The notes under the pieces: generated by a model
Databases searched by the model: none
What the model was told of the DNA's origin: nothing
The model's input: the letters and a program-made list of their open reading frames with translations, nothing else
NCBI RefSeq assembly: GCF_002024505.1
Contig: NZ_CP019402.1
Location: 558,001-622,000, forward strand
DNA from: Plantibacter flavus
Lineage (GTDB): Bacteria; Actinomycetota; Actinomycetes; Actinomycetales; Microbacteriaceae
Length of the DNA: 64,000 nt
Reading direction: 5' to 3'
Shown: piece by piece, positions 62,461-64,000 of the stretch
Layout of the letters: every line of letters begins with the position of its first letter
How positions within the stretch are numbered: position 1 is the first letter of the stretch
Position numbers and translations under genes: made by a program

Positions 62461-63735
62461 ATGACCGAGCAGCCGTCGACCGGAGCCGACACCGAAGCGG
62501 TCCTCGCCGCCACGGAACGACTCGCCGTCCCGCCCGGCTCGCTCGAGGGCGTCGTGGTCCTCGACCTCTCCCGTGTCCTCGCCGGCCCCTACGCCGCATC
62601 GATGCTCGCCGACCTCGGCGCGACCGTCATCAAGATCGAGAACCCGAACGACCCCGACGTCTCCCGGGGCTTCCCGCCCTACCTGCGCGACGGCGACGAG
62701 GAGTTCAGCGGCTACTACGGCCAGTACAACCGCGGCAAGTTCGGTCTGGCGCTCGACCTCGCGAGCGACGCCGGAAAGGAGGTGCTGCGCGACCTCGTCG
62801 CGAGCGCCGACATCCTCGTCGAGAACTTCCGCCCGGGGACGATGGCGAAGCTCGACCTGCCGTACGAGGCGCTCGCCGCCATCAACCCCAAGCTCGTGTA
62901 CACGGCGATCTCCGGCTACGGACAGACGGGTTCGCGCAGCCGCCGCCCGGCCTTCGACAACACGGCCCAGGCCGCCGGCGGACTCTGGTCCATGAACGGC
63001 TACGCGGACCAGCCGCCCGTGCGCGTCGGCGTCACCATCGGCGACCTCTCCGCGACGATGTTCGGCGTCATCGGCACCCTCGCCGCGCTGCGGCACGCCG
63101 AGCGCACCGGCGTGGGCCAGCTCGTCGACGTCGCCCAGGTCGACAGCATCATCGCGATGACCGAGACCGCCGTCGTCGACTACACCGTCGACGGGACCGT
63201 CGCCTCGCCGTCCGGCAACGAACACGCCTGGGTGCGGCCCTACGAGCTGTTCCCCTGCGCCGACGGTCAGGTGTTCTTCGGCGCGTACACCGACAAGCTC
63301 TGGAAGGCGAGCTGCGAGCTGTTCGGCACGCCCGAGGCGATCGCCGACCCCGAGATCGACACCATGCGCAAACGCTTCGACGAGGAGGTCTACGCCCGTC
63401 GCGTCAAGCCGCTCGTCATCTCCTGGTTCGCGGACCGCACCCGCGCCGAGCTCGAGGAACTGGCCGGCGACGTCGTCCCGCTCACCGCCGTGAAGACCAT
63501 CGGCGAGGTCGTCGACGACCCCGGGACGGCCGAACGCGACATGGTCGTCGAGACCGACTACGGCTCCTTCGGCACCCTCCGCTCCTTCGGCCAGCCGATC
63601 AAACTGAGCGCGACGCCCGCGACCACCGACCGCCCCGCGAACCACATGGGCGAGCACGCGGACGACGTGCTGACGGCGCTCGCCGGGTACGACGCCGACC
63701 GTATCGCCGCGTTGCGGTCCGACGGGGTGATCTGA
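62461..63735 (+). CDS. CaiB/BaiF family (class III) CoA-transferase
   Basis: The 424-residue enzyme has the family signatures VLDLSRVLAGPYAASMLADLGATVIKIE (about 35-62), NRGKFGLALDL, SADILVENFRPGTMAKL, ISGYGQTG, and the catalytic aspartate in VTIGDLSATMFGVIGTLAAL near 192-211. It moves CoA between acids; the substrate is not visible. AGGAGG precedes the ATG, and GATACCG further upstream may be a -10. Its 3' end is part of a 72-bp tandem duplication. The next gene looks like a MaoC/FAS1-like dehydratase, so the pair may handle an unsaturated dicarboxylic or branched acyl-CoA. Confidence 0.9.
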   Translation: MTEQPSTGADTEAVLAATERLAVPPGSLEGVVVLDLSRVLAGPYAASMLADLGATVIKIENPNDPDVSRGFPPYLRDGDEEFSGYYGQYNRGKFGLALDLASDAGKEVLRDLVASADILVENFRPGTMAKLDLPYEALAAINPKLVYTAISGYGQTGSRSRRPAFDNTAQAAGGLWSMNGYADQPPVRVGVTIGDLSATMFGVIGTLAALRHAERTGVGQLVDVAQVDSIIAMTETAVVDYTVDGTVASPSGNEHAWVRPYELFPCADGQVFFGAYTDKLWKASCELFGTPEAIADPEIDTMRKRFDEEVYARRVKPLVISWFADRTRAELEELAGDVVPLTAVKTIGEVVDDPGTAERDMVVETDYGSFGTLRSFGQPIKLSATPATTDRPANHMGEHADDVLTALAGYDADRIAALRSDGVI

Positions 63736-63837
63736 GTGGGAGTCGTGGATCGGACGGAACAGCCTGCCGACCGTATCGCCGCGTTGCGGTCCGACGGGGT
63801 GATCTGAGTGGGGCTCGTCGAGCGGACAGAGCAGCTC
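63694..63837 (+). repeat. 72-bp tandem duplication over the CaiB stop codon
   Basis: Bases 63694-63765 and 63766-63837 are direct copies; the first 47 bases are identical and the last 25 differ at about eight positions. Each copy holds the end of CaiB (DRIAALRSDGVI, stop) and the start of the next gene (GTGGG..). Copy 1 therefore makes a 23-residue ORF from GTG 63736 (VGVVDRTEQPADRIAALRSD) that ends in a second CaiB tail. The functional start of the next gene is then GTG 63808. Confidence 0.85.
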
Positions 63838-64000
63838 GATCTCCGTCCCGCCTCCTGGTATCGCAGCACCTTCGCGACCGCGGCACCGGAACCGGTGCTC
63901 GGCGAGGAGCTCCCCGCCGGCTGGGAGGGCGTCCACTTCCCGTTCGAGACGTCGTTCGCGCAGCTCCGCGAGGACGGCTCACCCGCGGAGGACGGCGTGC
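63808..64000 (+). CDS. Probable MaoC/FAS1-like dehydratase, N-terminus only
   Basis: The frame from GTG 63808 stays open to the window end, giving 64 residues (VGLVERTEQLDLRPASWYRS onward). The segment ELPAGWEGVHFPFETSFAQL resembles the loop between helices in FAS1-like/mesaconyl-CoA hydratase-type dehydratases, where LP..W......... precedes a D/G-rich turn (here LREDGSPAEDGV). It directly follows the CoA-transferase, which fits an acyl-CoA pathway. The match is by partial pattern only; the catalytic part lies outside the window. Confidence 0.5.
   Translation, partial: MGLVERTEQLDLRPASWYRSTFATAAPEPVLGEELPAGWEGVHFPFETSFAQLREDGSPAEDGV

Overview
The window is about 70% GC, gene-dense chromosomal DNA from a high-GC actinobacterium. 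The family mix (tandem DUF3349, DUF222/HNH endonuclease, PucR and MHS transporters, GH78 sugar cluster, DtxR-type iron boxes) and the dispersed GGTCCCTGAGC..TCGAAGGG palindromes point to Microbacteriaceae. The genus cannot be fixed from the sequence. No phage, insertion sequence, integrase, CRISPR array or rRNA is visible. One tRNA (Gly, CCC anticodon) is present.

Layout: 1-2240 (minus) Pit phosphate transporter with a small membrane partner and a tandem DUF3349 protein cut by the window edge; 2413-6296 (plus) a doubtful small ORF, a zinc-ribbon/PD-(D/E)XK-like protein, a DHA2 exporter and an esterase; 6291-7910 a TauE/SafE permease divergent from an ArsR/SmtB metal sensor followed by a His-rich tandem-repeat protein; 8037-10622 small conserved genes, tRNA-Gly and a hydrolase; 10856-13779 flavin monooxygenase and amino-acid permease; 13823-20984 a LacI-controlled sugar ABC importer with alpha-L-rhamnosidase; 21003-25943 HNH endonuclease, ThrE exporter, MFS, and an SRPBCC protein overlapping an acidic 46-residue ORF; 26098-34024 the full kdp potassium system (27-aa ORF, kdpF, A, a 31-aa duplication ORF, B, C, D, E); 34208-38915 PPK2, a GntR/leuA divergent pair and an unknown membrane protein; 39028-44892 AraC/MFS and TetR/MMPL pairs; 45238-46890 pdxH and a hydrolase; 46942-56655 a PucR-controlled operon of DUF917, a hydantoinase/oxoprolinase-type protein and a peptide-type ABC importer with a permease-ATPase fusion; 56794-58158 an MHS transporter; 58322-62291 a siderophore importer under two DtxR-like boxes; 62461-64000 a CaiB-type CoA-transferase and the start of a probable MaoC/FAS1-like dehydratase.

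Several transport-plus-enzyme modules are each paired with a local regulator and a visible operator: LacI with a perfect 28-bp palindrome at the predicted start of transcription, a FadR-type GntR with a 13-bp palindrome between two divergent promoters, TetR with a 13-bp palindrome, and SmtB with dyads around the metal-binding gene. Many genes have a TANNNT-type -10 element only 6-8 bases before the start codon, so leaderless transcription is probably common; this pattern was used to choose several starts.

Most worth a second look: the SmtB-like sensor with the duplicated His-rich protein; the DUF917/oxoprolinase/ABC operon; the two unusual short ORFs in kdp, one made by duplication of the kdpA 3' end; a 72-bp tandem duplication across the CaiB stop codon; and the palindromic repeats that sit at convergent gene ends and have supplied coding or stop sequence to neighbouring genes.
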